Below are positions 20,294 through 28,943 of a stretch of 47,302 nucleotides of DNA, piece by piece (the first letter of the stretch is position 1; every line of letters begins with the position of its first letter). Where the stretch lies: assembly GCA_903927955.1 (NCBI GenBank), contig CAIYOW010000054.1, forward strand, positions 1 to 47,302, written 5' to 3'. The position numbers were made by a program, and so were the translations under genes. Origin of the DNA: an uncultured Methylococcaceae bacterium (GTDB lineage Bacteria; Pseudomonadota; Gammaproteobacteria; Methylococcales; Methylomonadaceae). The notes beneath the pieces were generated by a model. That model was not told the DNA's origin. It worked only from the letters and a program-made list of their open reading frames with translations, and did not search any database.

Positions 20294-21547
20294 ATGTTTA
20301 CAGCATCCATGACCATCTCTGGTTTTGACGACGATTTGTTTTTGGCAATGGAAGAAGAACGCCAACGCCAAGAAGACCACATTGAGTTGATCGCCTCGGA
20401 AAATTACGCCAGCCCACGCGTCATGCAAGCATTAGGGTCGCAATTGACCAACAAATATGCCGAAGGCTACCCAGGCAAACGTTATTATGGCGGCTGTGAA
20501 TTTGTTGATAAGGTAGAACAACTGGCAATAGACCGCGCCAAGGCATTGTTTGGCGTGGATTATGCCAATGTGCAACCGCATTCTGGCTCACAAGCCAATA
20601 TGGCGGTGTTGATGGCCATGATGCAACCGGGTGACACCTTGTTGGGCTTAAGCCTTGCCGATGGCGGTCATTTGACCCACGGTGCAAAACCCAACTTTTC
20701 CGGTAAATTATATAATGCCGTGCAGTATGGTCTAGACCCTGAGACCAGTGAAATCAACTACGCGCAAGTGGAAGCGCTGGCCTTGGAACATAAGCCCAAA
20801 GTGATTATCGCCGGATTCTCGGCTTATTCAAGAATCTGGGACTGGCAGCGTTTCCGTGAAATTGCCGATTTGGTCGGTGCTTATTTGGTGGTGGATATGG
20901 CGCATGTCGCCGGTTTGATTGCCGCCGGTTTATACCCCAATCCCGTGCCGTTTGCCGATGCCGTCACCAGCACCACGCACAAATCTTTGCGCGGCCCTCG
21001 CGGTGGCCTGATTGTGTGCCGCAGCAACCCTGAGCTGGAGAAAAAATTTGATTCCAATATTTTCCCGGGCATCCAAGGCGGCCCGTCCATGCATGTGATC
21101 GCCGCCAAAGCCGTCGCCTTTAAAGAGGCGATGGAACCCGAATTTAAAACATACCAACAACAAGTGATTAAAAATGCCCAAGCCATGGCAGCGGTGTTTA
21201 TGTCGCGTGGTTTTGATGTCGTTTCCGGCGGCACGGATGACCATTTGATGTTGGTGTCACTGATTGCCAAAGGCATCACCGGCAAAGCCGCCGATGCTGC
21301 TTTAGGCCGCGCCCATATCACGGTCAATAAAAATGCCGTACCTAACGACCCGCAATCACCTTTTGTCACCAGCGGTATCCGTGTCGGCACACCCGCCCCC
21401 ACCACCCGTGGCTTTAAAGAAGCGGAAATGGTCGAGATTGCCAATATGATGTGTGATGTGATGGATAATCTTGAAGACGACAGTGTGATTGCCGCGGTCA
21501 GGGAACGGGTCGGTAATTTGTGCGCCCGTTTTCCGGTTTACGGATAG
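20294..21547 (+). CDS. glyA: Serine hydroxymethyltransferase
   Basis: 417 residues, standard length. It is a PLP enzyme interconverting serine and glycine with methylene-tetrahydrofolate. Landmarks are [57 protein letters not shown] and the PLP lysine in [14 protein letters not shown] (about residue 230). AGGAGA at 20283-20288 supports ATG 20294; a second in-frame ATG at 20309 would remove five residues. In this operon it is likely to be the serine-cycle entry enzyme as well as the general C1 supplier. Confidence 0.96.
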   Translation: MFTASMTISGFDDDLFLAMEEERQRQEDHIELIASENYASPRVMQALGSQLTNKYAEGYPGKRYYGGCEFVDKVEQLAIDRAKALFGVDYANVQPHSGSQANMAVLMAMMQPGDTLLGLSLADGGHLTHGAKPNFSGKLYNAVQYGLDPETSEINYAQVEALALEHKPKVIIAGFSAYSRIWDWQRFREIADLVGAYLVVDMAHVAGLIAAGLYPNPVPFADAVTSTTHKSLRGPRGGLIVCRSNPELEKKFDSNIFPGIQGGPSMHVIAAKAVAFKEAMEPEFKTYQQQVIKNAQAMAAVFMSRGFDVVSGGTDDHLMLVSLIAKGITGKAADAALGRAHITVNKNAVPNDPQSPFVTSGIRVGTPAPTTRGFKEAEMVEIANMMCDVMDNLEDDSVIAAVRERVGNLCARFPVYG

Positions 21548-21581
21548 ACAAGTTCAGTCTTAGACTGCCCAACGTTACGGT

Positions 21582-21603
21582 AAGGGGCGCGGCGCGTCCC
21601 TTT
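21582..21603 (+). terminator. Possible 3' hairpin of the mtdA-gckA-glyA operon
   Basis: AAGGG (21582-21586) pairs with CCCTT (21598-21602), extended inward by a G-T pair and CGC/GCG with a 3-nt loop. This strong stem lies 35 nt after the glyA stop. There are only three T, so it is at best a weak intrinsic terminator. Confidence 0.4.
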
Positions 21604-21653
21604 GACCGACTTGTTGGGCTTATAAACAGCTAACAGTGAAAACAACACAAAAT

Positions 21654-21840
21654 TCACCCTATAACCTCACGACTCAAAGCCTCAATAGCCCATTAGTAAG
21701 GCTTTTCCAACAGCTTGCGCCCTGACTAAGGCCGCCGCATGAAGCTCTGGCGGAACTCTTAGCAAAAGCTTACCGCTAACGGGTTTTTCAGGTGATTTAG
21801 CAATTTTTTCACACGCTTCCGCAGCGCGGGCAGGTGTGTC
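21654..21840 (-). pseudogene. Decayed HicB-type antitoxin remnant (C-terminal domain with frameshift)
   Basis: On the minus strand the frame from 21840 reads EACEKIAKSPEKPVSGKLLL and continues RVPPELHAAALVRAQAVGKALL before stopping. Across a shift at about 21690-21696 a second frame reads WAIEALSREVIG and stops at 21654. Together they reconstruct the HicB C-terminal pattern (K-P-x-SGK-(F/L)-x-x-RxPPELH ... GKSLNQW-x-x-EAL). A 2-nt deletion in the NQ codons would explain the break. The N-terminal HicB domain and any HicA toxin are absent. Confidence 0.65.
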
Positions 21841-21876
21841 TGTTGGTTATCATGCCCTCTATTGTACCCGAAACAG

Positions 21877-22980
21877 TTACAAATTAACCATTACCGCGCC
21901 CGCAATAACCGCCACAATCTCTTCAACTGATGCCCTAGTCAAATAAGGGCAAATCGGCAGGGAAAAGCAGTTTGCGGCGACTGATTCGGTCACTGGCAGG
22001 GTCATCCCTGCACATTCTGTTTTAAAGGCATTTTGCTGGTGCAAGGGTACGGGGTAATACACGGCACAGGCAATTTGCCGGTCTTGTAGGGCTTTCATGA
22101 TGTCGTCGCGGCGTTCAGACAACAAGGTGTATTGATGGTAGACATGCACGCCCCAGTTATCTTCATGCGGGGTAATAATGGGCAAATCGGCCATCAGTTC
22201 GGAATACCAATGCGCCACTTGGCGGCGGCCTTCGTTGTACTGGTCGATGCGTTTCAGTTTGGCGCGCAGAATCACCGCTTGCATTTCATCCAGACGGCTG
22301 TTGTAGCCGATGATGTCATGATAATAGCGGACATTGGAACCGTGGTTACGCAATTGCTTGAGTAGTGCCGCTGACTCGTCCGATTGGGTGACCACCAAAC
22401 CGCCATCACCAAACGCGCCTAAGTTTTTGCTGGGGAAAAAACTGAATCCGGCAGAATGGCCCATAGAGCCGGTTTGTTTACCGTTGACGCTGGCACCGAA
22501 AGACTGGGCGCAGTCTTCTATTAGTTTAAGGTTGTGGGCTTGGCAAATTTGGGCAATCTGCTCCATGTCGGCAGGTTGACCAAACAGATGCACCGGCATC
22601 ACTGCCTTAGTTTTGGGCGTGATGGCCTTAAGGATAGCTTCCGGGCTGATATTGAACGAACGCGGGTCAATATCGACAAAGACTGGTACCGCCCCGACAT
22701 ATTTGATGGCTTCGGCGGTGGCGATAAAGGTGAACGGGGTGGTGATCACTTCATCACCCGCGCTAATCCCTTCCGCCAGCAGTGCCAAATGCAGGGCATC
22801 AGTACCGGAAGCCACGCCGATGGCATGTTTAACCCCTAAATAAGCGGCACATTCTTGCTCAAAGGCTTGCACGTTGGGGCCTAAGATAAATGAGCAATTT
22901 TCTATTGTTTGTGCCAAGCCCTGCTCTATTTCATCTTTTATTTCGGCGTATTGGGCTTTTAGGTTGACCATCGGTATCAT
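21877..22980 (-). CDS. gnnB: PLP aminotransferase, DegT/DnrJ/EryC1 family, likely UDP-GlcNAc 3-aminotransferase
   Basis: 367 residues. The fold-type I PLP lysine is K185 in FFPSKNLGAFGDGG. Other landmarks are the N-terminal VNLKAQYAEIKDEI, SGTDALHLAL and EDCAQSFGAS. The partner on the same strand is a GnnA-type oxidoreductase 78 nt upstream. In Acidithiobacillus, GnnA oxidises the 3-OH of UDP-GlcNAc and GnnB transaminates the ketone to give UDP-GlcNAc3N for amide-rich lipid A. WbpE/WlbC enzymes of mannuronate-type O-antigens are close relatives, so assignment to GnnB depends on the neighbour. An in-frame ATG three codons inside is an alternative start. Confidence 0.75.
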   Translation of the reverse strand: MIPMVNLKAQYAEIKDEIEQGLAQTIENCSFILGPNVQAFEQECAAYLGVKHAIGVASGTDALHLALLAEGISAGDEVITTPFTFIATAEAIKYVGAVPVFVDIDPRSFNISPEAILKAITPKTKAVMPVHLFGQPADMEQIAQICQAHNLKLIEDCAQSFGASVNGKQTGSMGHSAGFSFFPSKNLGAFGDGGLVVTQSDESAALLKQLRNHGSNVRYYHDIIGYNSRLDEMQAVILRAKLKRIDQYNEGRRQVAHWYSELMADLPIITPHEDNWGVHVYHQYTLLSERRDDIMKALQDRQIACAVYYPVPLHQQNAFKTECAGMTLPVTESVAANCFSLPICPYLTRASVEEIVAVIAGAVMVNL

Positions 22981-23058
22981 ATTTTTTCCTTATTGCTATT
23001 TTATTAATGTGTTGTGACGCTTAACGGGATAGGGCAAAACAGGCTGGATTAGCCCGAC

Positions 23059-23997
23059 CTATCCATTATCGCCCAACAGCTCAGTTATCTTGATGGCGGT
23101 TGCCAAAGCCCGCCGACCTGCTTCGCCGGACACCAAGGGTTGATCGCCAGTTTGGATGCAGTGGACAAAATGCTTGATCTCTTCCAGCAACGCGTCACCG
23201 CTTTCAAACACTGATTCTTCGGTTTCTATTTCAGGAATGCCGGGGAACATTTCTTTGCTGCCGGTGCGGTGTTTGGTCAGCGTTTTGTTTTGGAAATCAA
23301 CGGCAATATAAGAACTGGGGCGGAACAGGCGCATTTTGCGTTCCAATTTCATGCTAATGCGGCTGGCGGTGACATTGGCAACGCAACCATTTTTGAACAA
23401 TAAGCGGGCATTGGCTATGTCCGTGCCTTGCGTCAATACCGCCGTGCCGCTGGCATCAATGCGTTCAATTTCGGAATCGACCAATGCCTGGATTATATCT
23501 ATGTCGTGGATCATCAGATCCAGCACCACACTGACATCATTGGCGCGGGGATTAAATGGCGATAGCCGGTGCGATTCAATAAACAGCGGTTTTTCGTCTT
23601 TATCCAGCCCTAGCACAGCAGGGTTGAAGCGTTCCAAATGCCCGACTTGCAACACTCGGTCATGGGCTTTGGCGGCGGCAATCAGCTCATCGGCTTCGGC
23701 AATGGTCACAGTGATGGGTTTTTCAACCAGCACATGGCTACCGGCATTAAGAAACGCCAAGGCAATTTGATGATGCAAGGTGGTGGGTACAACGATGCTG
23801 ACCGCATCGACACGGCCTAGCAATTCCGTATAGTCAGTGAGGGCTAAGGCATTGTATTGTTGGGCAACCGCTTGGGCGGCGGCGTGGTTGATGTCCACCA
23901 CGGCGACCAGCTCGCAGTCCGGCAGTGCAGCATATTTTTGCGCGTGAAATTTGCCAAGATAGCCCGTGCCAATCACAGCGCATTGTAATTTTTTCAT
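23059..23997 (-). CDS. gnnA: Gfo/Idh/MocA oxidoreductase, likely UDP-GlcNAc 3-dehydrogenase
   Basis: 312 residues. The N-terminal NAD-binding Rossmann motif is VIGTGYLGKFHAQKY. The catalytic-side EKP motif is in VLVEKPITVTIAEAD, followed by VGHLERFNPAVLGL. The segment IESHRLSPFNPRANDVSVVL with LMIHDIDI (His/Asp pair) and CVANVTASRISMKLERK is the GnnA pattern rather than that of inositol dehydrogenases. It would make the 3-keto sugar nucleotide for GnnB. No lpxA or lpxB lies in this window, although these genes are often near in other species. Confidence 0.75.
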   Translation of the reverse strand: MKKLQCAVIGTGYLGKFHAQKYAALPDCELVAVVDINHAAAQAVAQQYNALALTDYTELLGRVDAVSIVVPTTLHHQIALAFLNAGSHVLVEKPITVTIAEADELIAAAKAHDRVLQVGHLERFNPAVLGLDKDEKPLFIESHRLSPFNPRANDVSVVLDLMIHDIDIIQALVDSEIERIDASGTAVLTQGTDIANARLLFKNGCVANVTASRISMKLERKMRLFRPSSYIAVDFQNKTLTKHRTGSKEMFPGIPEIETEESVFESGDALLEEIKHFVHCIQTGDQPLVSGEAGRRALATAIKITELLGDNG

Positions 23998-24189
23998 AGA
24001 TAATCAGTCAGGTTCAATTGACAGCCCAAAAGCGGTTGTTTAAAACCCGTTATTGTAGACTATCGGCTTGTTTTCAGAAAATGCGGTGCGGTTGTTGGGT
24101 TTCCGGGTGGACACAAAAAGCCGTGTTCACCCTACCGTAATCAGGGAACGCATAGGCAGCACGTTGGCTGGGCGTAGTCGAAGCCCAGT

Positions 24190-25248
24190 CTAGTAATCCG
24201 CTAGTCGTTCATGCGCCAAATAAGCCACGGCAACCGCTGGAGCGCAATCGGCAGCATTCAGTGCTGTGTTGGTCAACGGGGCGGGCAGCAGGTCGGCAAA
24301 ATCACGGTAGGGATAGCGCAAATGCCGGGCCAGTTCTTTTACCAAAAACCGCCCTACCCCCGCGCCAATCAATGGGCTACGGTTAGGCAAAGGGAGGCGG
24401 GATAGCTGTAATTCACAAGCTTGCTCTAAAGTTTGCAATTGTTGCAGGCGCAAATGTTGGGCAACCGCTTGCCAGCGTGGCAAGTCGGTGGGGTCAAAAT
24501 CGCTACCAAGCATTCTTGCCAACCGTCTGGCACTGGCTAGCAGAGTTTTTTCACCCTTATCGGCAGGTGCAGTTTGATCGTGCGCTTCGTCCAGTTCGCC
24601 GGTCAACCGATACACGTCTGCTGTGGTGGCAAAATATTCTGCCATCAGTGGCACGTCTTGACCGTTATCAGTCACGCTTTGGGCAATCGCCATTACCGGT
24701 GTTCTGATAATGCCGGTATAAACCAACTCGCGGGATATTAAGCGACCATAATCACTGTAAGCTTCTGCCAGCACTTGCCCGTCTTTAAGCAATAAAATGT
24801 CGGCGGTGGTGCTGCCGATGTCCACCAACAGGCCATTGCGGCACTGTTGCGCGGCAACTTGGGCACTGGCTAACCAGTTAGCTGAGGCAATGGCGGGATA
24901 ATGCTGGGCGGTTATTTGCCCGATGGACAATAGACCCGCCGTACCGGCAAATGCAGTAAGCTCCGTGTTGGGCAGTAACTTTTTCATGGTATCGAGAATT
25001 TGCCTAACGCCATCATCGCGGCAGCCAAACAAATCGACCAGCTCGCCCGTCATGGTAATGGCGTGGCAATGGCGGGCAGATTCAAGATTTTGCATTATGG
25101 TCTGCACCGCCCTTTCCAACTGATCCAGACCTTGCCAAAGCGGGCAAGGCTGTTGGTAGGTGGCAAGCAGCTTGCCGTCGGGGTTTAGCACAGCGGCTTT
25201 TAAATGGGCGCCGCCAATGTCCCAGCCTACGTTATGGGGTGTTGTCAT
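24190..25248 (-). CDS. mfnF: H4MPT-linked C1 pathway protein, MfnF homologue (hydantoinase-like ASKHA fold)
   Basis: 352 residues. The N-terminal phosphate-1 motif is VGWDIGGAHLKAAVLN (D10). The second phosphate motif is LLVDIGSTTADILLL (about 141). GAGVGRFLVKELAR lies near the C terminus. This matches the family annotated as probable H4MPT-linked C1 transfer pathway protein. Its archaeal member MfnF joins the furan and tyramine-glutamate parts of methanofuran. In methylotrophs the family is found only with tetrahydromethanopterin/methylofuran genes. It lies 18 nt downstream of an MfnD-like ATP-grasp gene, consistent with methylofuran synthesis. Confidence 0.8.
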   Translation of the reverse strand: MTTPHNVGWDIGGAHLKAAVLNPDGKLLATYQQPCPLWQGLDQLERAVQTIMQNLESARHCHAITMTGELVDLFGCRDDGVRQILDTMKKLLPNTELTAFAGTAGLLSIGQITAQHYPAIASANWLASAQVAAQQCRNGLLVDIGSTTADILLLKDGQVLAEAYSDYGRLISRELVYTGIIRTPVMAIAQSVTDNGQDVPLMAEYFATTADVYRLTGELDEAHDQTAPADKGEKTLLASARRLARMLGSDFDPTDLPRWQAVAQHLRLQQLQTLEQACELQLSRLPLPNRSPLIGAGVGRFLVKELARHLRYPYRDFADLLPAPLTNTALNAADCAPAVAVAYLAHERLADY

Positions 25249-25266
25249 GTTTTATATATCAATCAG

Positions 25267-26238
25267 TTATAGGTTGATTGTGACTGTTTTCTGACGGGTC
25301 GCCTGAATGCTGTGGGTAGCGTCTAAGCCATTAATGACCTGTTCCGCCACGTTGATACCGGTGGCATTATAAATGCCAACGTAGGAAGTCGTCAGCCTGG
25401 GGTTGATTTCCAACACTAATAAGCCGTCTTGGCTGGCAATCAGGTCAACGCCGGCATAGCCGGACAGTTCTGGCATAGCATGGGCTATTTTGTCCAACAA
25501 GGCTTGGTGGCTTGTGGCGTTTTGGCAATAATTAACGTCGATACGGGTCAAATGGTAATACTGGTCGATAAGCTGAAAATATTGCCGATTAACGCATAGC
25601 AGATAGCCCCTGCCGTGTGCAAACAAAGCCGACAAGCTGATTTTGTCGCCGGACAAATGCGGCTGGATAATATACTGATCGTTAGGTTTGTCCAATACTG
25701 GCCAATCTTGCCGTTGTTTAATCAGGTAACTGTCGCGGCAACCGGCTCCGTCTATAGCCTTTACCATCCATTCGCCACTGCCATTATAATGGCAATGGTC
25801 GAGCCGTTGGGTGGCTACGGTTGGCACGGCAAAGTCTGTTAAGCGTTGGTAAGTCTGCCATTTATCGGCGGTGAGTGCCACTACCGCCGCTGAGGGGGTC
25901 AGCAAGCGTTTACCCAGCTGCTCCACGTCGCGGCATAGGGTTTCCAAAATACCATCAAATTCCGGCGCAATCGGCCAAACGGCAGCGCATTGGCTGACCT
26001 CTTGCAAAAACACGGCTTGGTAGTCTTGTTGGGGGCTGACCGTTACGGTAGCGAAAGGGTGTTTTATGCGTCCGGTAAAACGTTCATCCAACATCACAAT
26101 GGGTTGGATGTTGGCTAGGCGGGCCAGGTCATCCAACAGGGCTTGCAGCATCAGCTGGCCTTCCCGTGCCAACGCATCAGGCAGGGCTTCGTTATTAAAA
26201 CCGCCACCGGTGATGTATTCAAACACTAGGATCTTCAT
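25267..26238 (-). CDS. mfnD: ATP-grasp ligase, MfnD-like (tyramine/tyrosine-glutamate ligase)
   Basis: 323 residues. The N terminus MKILVFEYITGGG is shared by the methylotroph ATP-grasp proteins assigned to methanofuran/methylofuran synthesis. ATP-grasp landmarks are MVKAIDGAGCRDSYLI (about 157), QYIIQPHLSGDKISLSALF and the metal-binding EINPRLTTSYVGI (about 276). The archaeal MfnD ligates tyramine to glutamate; methylotrophs use a tyrosine-based methylofuran with a polyglutamate chain, so the exact amine substrate here is inferred. It is cotranscribed with the mfnF-like gene. Confidence 0.75.
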   Translation of the reverse strand: MKILVFEYITGGGFNNEALPDALAREGQLMLQALLDDLARLANIQPIVMLDERFTGRIKHPFATVTVSPQQDYQAVFLQEVSQCAAVWPIAPEFDGILETLCRDVEQLGKRLLTPSAAVVALTADKWQTYQRLTDFAVPTVATQRLDHCHYNGSGEWMVKAIDGAGCRDSYLIKQRQDWPVLDKPNDQYIIQPHLSGDKISLSALFAHGRGYLLCVNRQYFQLIDQYYHLTRIDVNYCQNATSHQALLDKIAHAMPELSGYAGVDLIASQDGLLVLEINPRLTTSYVGIYNATGINVAEQVINGLDATHSIQATRQKTVTINL

Positions 26239-26414
26239 GATTGATTGGCTTTGCTTTTGGTGTTAAATCGCCGAAACCTATACAGTGGCAGGCTATAACA
26301 GCTTGTCTAGGCATTTCCTTGCCCAGTTACTGAGAAAATCAAAAGGCTACAGCAAAAGCAAGGCTATGCTTAAATATTCCGTCATGCTTTTGAGGCTCAA
26401 ATGAAGTGGTGAAG

Positions 26415-26477
26415 GGGTTACTCTAACACGCTTGTTGGAAGTCCTTTTGCTCAACTACTTACATCATAGAGTAACCC
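26415..26477. repeat. 11-bp perfect inverted repeat around the Anbu 3' end
   Basis: GGGTTACTCTA (26415-26425) and TAGAGTAACCC (26467-26477) are exact reverse complements 41 nt apart. The right arm encodes the last residues of Anbu. It could form a long-looped hairpin at the mRNA end or be the scar of a short insertion. Confidence 0.5.
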
Positions 26478-27219
26478 GCATAGCACGGACAGATTGGCTA
26501 TCCAAGATGGGCAGGTTGGCTATGGCTTCGCGCAATTTGCCTTCCCAGCTGCGACGCAATTGCAGCATGTAATCGTCATCGCCATCAAAGCAGTAGTATT
26601 CTGCCAAGCTAAAGCTGTCTTTGCGGTACACCAGCATTTCCACTGGCGGCCCTACGCTGGCGTTACTGCGGATGGTGGAGTCCATTGACACCAGGCAGCA
26701 GCGGGCGGCTTCGTCGATGGAGGTGTTCAATTTGAGGAAACGGTCGAGGATGGGTTTACCGTATTTGCTTTCGCCAATTTGTAGGAATGGGGTATTGGCG
26801 GAGCTGGTGATGCTGTTGCCTTCGGCATAGATCATATAGGCGCTGTGTTCTTCATCGCCAATTTGCCCGGCCAGGATAAACGTTGCGGAGGGATTAAAGG
26901 CGGATTGGCCTTGGGCGTGTAGATGTTGCTTTTGCTTTTCTACGCTGATGCCGCCCAGATAATCGGCCGCTTCGGACAGGCATTCAACTGTGTTCAGGTT
27001 GATTTTGGCATTTTTAAGCTTATCGCGATGCAATTGTTCCAGCACCGATTGGGTTGTGGCCAGATTGCCCGCACACATTAAGATGATGGTCCGGTCGTCT
27101 GTGGTGGCAAACGGGTGCATCTTGCTGTGGGTGCTGACGTTATCAATCCCTGCATTGGTTCTGGAATCAGATACCAAGATAAGGCCTTCGTTGATAGAAG
27201 CTGCAATACAATAAGTCAT
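26464..27219 (-). CDS. Anbu/BPH, bacterial proteasome homologue (NTN hydrolase)
   Basis: 251 residues. The start MTYCIAASINEGLILVSDSR is the Anbu signature. After removal of Met, Thr becomes the N-terminal nucleophile; the proteasome-type Asp (D18) and Lys (K33 in HSKMHP) are in place. The body has IILMCAGNLATTQSVLEQL, FILAGQIGD, IYAEGNSI and QIGESKYGKPILDR. Unlike 20S subunits it has no propeptide. Anbu proteins assemble into open ring or spiral particles; a physiological protease substrate is not established. It is the last gene of a locus with transglutaminases, an ATP-grasp/alpha-E fusion and DUF2126, its classic neighbours. Confidence 0.93.
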   Translation of the reverse strand: MTYCIAASINEGLILVSDSRTNAGIDNVSTHSKMHPFATTDDRTIILMCAGNLATTQSVLEQLHRDKLKNAKINLNTVECLSEAADYLGGISVEKQKQHLHAQGQSAFNPSATFILAGQIGDEEHSAYMIYAEGNSITSSANTPFLQIGESKYGKPILDRFLKLNTSIDEAARCCLVSMDSTIRSNASVGPPVEMLVYRKDSFSLAEYYCFDGDDDYMLQLRRSWEGKLREAIANLPILDSQSVRAMRVTL

Positions 27220-27350
27220 CGGTTAATTAAATATTCACAAAAACGTTCGCTATTTTAGCCTAGCCAGACTTGCTAATCCACAAATACCCTGAAAATATCC
27301 ATAAAATTGAGCCAATACAATGTGTCTAGTGGCTTACTGACATTGCCCTG

Positions 27351-28142
27351 TCAAGTATTTTTCAGTGGCTCCACATTGACGGTCATGTCATTTAAAATGC
27401 AGCCATAGCCAAATTGGTGGAACACGGACACATCTGCCGCATCGCGCCCGAACGCCACAATAACCCGCCCGCCATACAGGTTGGCCTGGGTGGGGTCGAA
27501 GGTATACCAGTGTCCGCCAACGTAAGCTTCGAACCAAGCATGTAAGTCCATGGGCTGCAAATTTTGCAGATAGCCTACGGTAATCCGTGCGGGTATGCTG
27601 ATGCTACGGCATAAGGCAATCCCCAGGTGGGCAAGGTCGCGGCATACGCCATAGCCGCGTTGGTGAATTTCCGTTGCCGATAGCGGAAAATCACTGGAAC
27701 CGGGCACATATTGCACGGTTTGCCTGATCCATTCGACAATTTTACTGACTTGGTCATAACCTGGCAGGGCATCGGCGATAATGTCCCTGGCTAGCTCGCC
27801 AAACCGGTCTGATTCACAATAGCGGCTGGGCAATAAGAACCGCAAAACATCAGAGGGCAAATATTGGATTTCAATAAAGCCCGCACCGGGCGCAGCTTCG
27901 GCGTAACCATCGGCGATCACTTCCGCCGAGCTATGCACCAACAGATAGCCTTTAGGGGCGACCAGCCGCTGGCAGGAGTTGCCGTAGCTGTCGGTGCTTT
28001 CCAGTATCGGCAATGTGGGCTTGATGACGAAGGTCTCGCGGACAATCCATTGCCGTATGCCCCGGTAAGGGCGCAACATGAAAATTAACGCGCTTTCGTC
28101 TTCAATATAAAAACGTAGGCTAGAACTGACCCTGAATTTCAT
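27351..28142 (-). CDS. Transglutaminase-like cysteine protease/ligase (Anbu locus, third copy)
   Basis: 263 residues. The C-terminal transglutaminase core has the catalytic triad C167 in GYGVCRDLAH, H201 in MDLHAWFEAY and D216 in YTFDPTQ. The N-terminal half is a beta-rich region as in other bacterial transglutaminase-like proteins. No signal peptide is visible, so it is probably cytosolic. It lies 131 nt before Anbu and 20 nt after the ParA-like gene. The families around Anbu are predicted to cut or form isopeptide bonds in peptide tags. Confidence 0.88.
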   Translation of the reverse strand: MKFRVSSSLRFYIEDESALIFMLRPYRGIRQWIVRETFVIKPTLPILESTDSYGNSCQRLVAPKGYLLVHSSAEVIADGYAEAAPGAGFIEIQYLPSDVLRFLLPSRYCESDRFGELARDIIADALPGYDQVSKIVEWIRQTVQYVPGSSDFPLSATEIHQRGYGVCRDLAHLGIALCRSISIPARITVGYLQNLQPMDLHAWFEAYVGGHWYTFDPTQANLYGGRVIVAFGRDAADVSVFHQFGYGCILNDMTVNVEPLKNT

Positions 28143-28162
28143 AGGAGCAACAAAGGCTTGCC

Positions 28163-28858
28163 TTAAACGCCTATGGCGGCGATTTCATCGTAGGCACGTC
28201 TGAGCCACAATTTTACCCGTTGCCTTTCCAGCAAGCCCAAGCTGTTCGGGTTGCCAGCATCTTTGTTTTTGGCCGCCCAAAAACTGGCGCTGCTGCCGTC
28301 TATTTTAGTCATCACTGGTGCATGTAAGCGTCTAAGTTTCATGACTTTGGCGTTTAAATCCAAGGCCCGCTCCAGTACACCGGAATATTCCAGCAGGTTA
28401 AAATCGTCATCTCGCACTTGGTTAAGCACTAGCACATAGTGCAAGCGTGAACCAAATTGATCCAGTAGCCTGTCCAGCAAGTCCACACAATCTTTGCCGG
28501 AATCCATGACATTCCAATAGCACAAGTCAATACCCAACTCTTGGGTCAAATCCAGCACGCCTGAGTCGTCTATCCATTGCGCCAGCGGGTGGTGGGTTTG
28601 TGATGCCAAATCCACCAAAATACGGCTATCGGGGTTTTCGGCAGCCGTTTCAATGATGCTGTCCAGGCTTTGGTAATTGTCCACTACGGTGGGCGAGGCA
28701 AAACCTGAGTAGAAACGTAGCAGATTGCCGTGCGAGCGGTCGGTGTCAAAACCAATGAATGGGATTTCGTGGTCGATCATGTATTGGGCCAACAGCCGTG
28801 CCATGACAGATTTGCCAACACCGCCTTTTTCACCACCGATAAGATGTACTGTTGTCAT
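28163..28858 (-). CDS. ParA/MinD-like P-loop ATPase inside the Anbu locus
   Basis: 231 residues from ATG 28858, chosen because AGAGGA lies 8 nt upstream; the open frame beyond has no support. The deviant Walker A motif GGEKGGVGKSVMARLL (K11, K16) defines the ParA/MinD/SIMIBI class. FIGFDTDRSHGN corresponds to the switch region and RILVDLASQTHHPLAQWID to Walker B. A basic C-terminal stretch (RQRVKLWLRRAYDEI) could bind DNA or membrane. It is not next to a ParB and has no replicon context. Such ATPases usually position cargo. Its presence in an Anbu operon suggests localisation or ATP-driven assembly of the complex, which is inference. Confidence 0.85.
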   Translation of the reverse strand: MTTVHLIGGEKGGVGKSVMARLLAQYMIDHEIPFIGFDTDRSHGNLLRFYSGFASPTVVDNYQSLDSIIETAAENPDSRILVDLASQTHHPLAQWIDDSGVLDLTQELGIDLCYWNVMDSGKDCVDLLDRLLDQFGSRLHYVLVLNQVRDDDFNLLEYSGVLERALDLNAKVMKLRRLHAPVMTKIDGSSASFWAAKNKDAGNPNSLGLLERQRVKLWLRRAYDEIAAIGV

Positions 28859-28943
28859 TATTTTTCCTCTATTTTTTAATTTATTAGCTAAAAGATGGAC
28901 ACCCGCCGGAAGGCTGGGTTTACCGGTTTTTCCCAAAATGGGC

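Noticed and set aside
24168-24188. CTGGGC / GCCCAG inverted repeat after the mfnF-like gene
   Set aside because: Only 6 bp, no T-run on the minus strand; not supported as a terminator.
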